From the NCBI RefSeq assembly GCF_021310995.1, contig NZ_CP054152.1:114560-178559 (forward strand): a stretch of DNA of 64,000 bases, read 5' to 3'. The translations under genes were made by a program, and so were the position numbers. This DNA comes from Agrobacterium vaccinii. GTDB taxonomy: Bacteria; Pseudomonadota; Alphaproteobacteria; Rhizobiales; Rhizobiaceae. The notes under the pieces are model-generated. The model was not told where the DNA came from, made no database searches, and was given only the letters and a program-made list of their open reading frames with translations. Positions 63,196 to 64,000 of this stretch are shown here, in pieces (position 1 is the stretch's first letter; every line of letters starts with the position of its first letter).

Positions 63196-63708
63196 GTTTT
63201 CTCCGTGCCGAGACATCCGTCGCGAGTTATGGGTTTGGACGTCTCAGACGAAAAATATTGCATTTTTTTTCGTGAGGTCGTCTGCGTTAGCTTGCCGCAT
63301 AACAAAAGTTTTCTGAGAGCAGATAGCGAAACTACCGGGAACATTACTTGTGCCGAGGAATGCCTGTTTCGTCTCATGTCTCTCCCCTCCTCCGGTACCC
63401 TTATTTTCAGGCATTTCCGCCGCAGACGGCCGCCAGAGCGCGTCTCACGCTGATTACGGCCGAATGCCCGTTACAGGTTGCATTTCTAGTCTGAGGGTGC
63501 TGCATTTGATCCCATAAGACACGCTTGCAACCGGTCATTTTCTCCCGCTTTCCTTAACTGTACAAAGCAGCCGAAAAGCGCGCGAGAAAATCATGGGCAA
63601 TCTATCGCCGGCCCTAAAACGCCTTATACGAAGACACGCTGGTTTCTACTCTTTGGCCTTCCCAACGCATGGTTAATCTTAATCTCTTTCGCACACGGGA
63701 GGCTCACG
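63196..63708. other. Gene-poor 0.5-kb stretch
   Basis: No convincing gene on either strand; a frame of 82 codons at 63205-63453 has no SD or family features. An SD (GGGAGG) at 63696-63701 serves the small frame that follows. Confidence 0.5.
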
Positions 63709-63843
63709 ATGCGATCAGGGATTTCGTTACTTAAGGATTTTGATGGTGAACGAGTCCGGCGGCTGGCGCGGCAGACGATGCAACCCTGGTACGACGCTCA
63801 TTGGGACTCGCCTGTGTGCGATGTTTGCCAATACGCTTTGTAA
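63709..63843 (+). CDS. Possible small protein of 44 residues with a CxxC motif
   Basis: ATG preceded by GGGAGG at ideal distance. The product starts SGISLLKDFDGERVRRLAR and ends with SPVCDVCQYAL; a CxxC pair three residues from the end could bind metal or form a disulfide. No family recognised. Two hairpins follow. Small size makes it uncertain. Confidence 0.4.
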   Translation: MRSGISLLKDFDGERVRRLARQTMQPWYDAHWDSPVCDVCQYAL

Positions 63844-63855
63844 ATGGCTCCAAAA

Positions 63856-63912
63856 GTTTACTGCGGTAAACTCGTTATACGCCGTAGTTTTCCAGTTAAC
63901 TTCTTGTTAACT
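63856..63912. terminator. Two hairpins after the 44-residue frame
   Basis: GTTTAC-TGCG-GTAAAC at 63856-63871 and AGTTAAC-TTCTT-GTTAACT at 63894-63912, both perfect, the second followed by T-rich TTGTTTTCC. They fit a terminator for the small frame. The rest to 64000 shows no gene. Confidence 0.45.
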
Positions 63913-64000
63913 TTGTTTTCCTTGCCAGACTCGTAGAATCGGGTCTAAATGCGGTTACATTGCTCGTGTGAGCTTGAAAACGCATTTAGGGTTTTTCGCG

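Overview
The window reads like an accessory or secondary-replicon segment of a Rhizobiaceae member, most likely the Agrobacterium/Rhizobium group. The reasons are many LysR and TetR regulators paired with small catabolic operons, a TRAP transporter operon, an HWE-type sensor kinase, an EcfG-like stress promoter, an RHE_PE00001-type plasmid gene and a five-gene ars operon with an ACR3 pump. No rRNA, intact tRNA, repABC, origin or CRISPR array was seen, so chromosome, chromid or plasmid cannot be decided.

Layout. 1-10.8 kb: end of an ABC importer operon, a tannase-like esterase and a serine hydrolase, a dead LysR gene, a TetR/MFS/dehydrogenase unit, a nitroreductase and a LysR gene. 10.8-16.4 kb: six-gene minus-strand operon that joins a TRAP carboxylate transporter to three small-molecule enzymes. 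16.7-21.3 kb: RelB/ParE-type toxin-antitoxin pair, a DUF2513 gene and a very long tyrosine recombinase, with three copies of a tRNA T-arm-like 17-mer around them. 20.6-34.1 kb: redox and detoxification genes (VOC, NmrA, PNPOx-reductase-ferredoxin fusion, GST, HAD, frameshifted class II aldolase, SnoaL-like, saccharopine-dehydrogenase-like, epoxide-hydrolase-like, ankyrin) with divergent regulators and two decayed regulators. 34.2-41 kb: signalling block (GGDEF, PAS, HWE kinase, ArsR) plus a zinc dehydrogenase and a small protein behind an EcfG-type promoter. 41.2-46.9 kb: ars operon arsR-arsC-acr3-arsC-arsH with a decayed MFS gene at its end, a BASS transporter and NhaA.

47-56.5 kb is a defence/mobility island: HNH and GIY-YIG-like proteins, then a three-gene minus-strand unit made of a GHKL ATPase fused to a PD-(D/E)xK-like nuclease domain, an ABC/OLD-like AAA ATPase and an HNH nuclease, then an RHE_PE00001-type gene, a VapBC pair and a tyrosine recombinase. 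The GHKL-PD-(D/E)xK / AAA / HNH unit is the best candidate for an undescribed system; its last two genes recall Septu (PtuA/PtuB), but the GHKL-nuclease is not part of Septu as I know it.

56.5-64 kb looks like a graveyard of polymorphic-toxin cassettes: a thiolase-like fragment, an Imm11-like protein, a DUF6985-like protein, an orphan Rhs tip (a decayed Rhs core end leading into a DNA/RNA nuclease domain) with its SMI1/KNR4-type immunity gene, a leucine-rich immunity-like protein, two copies of a 96-bp repeat and a broken integrase.
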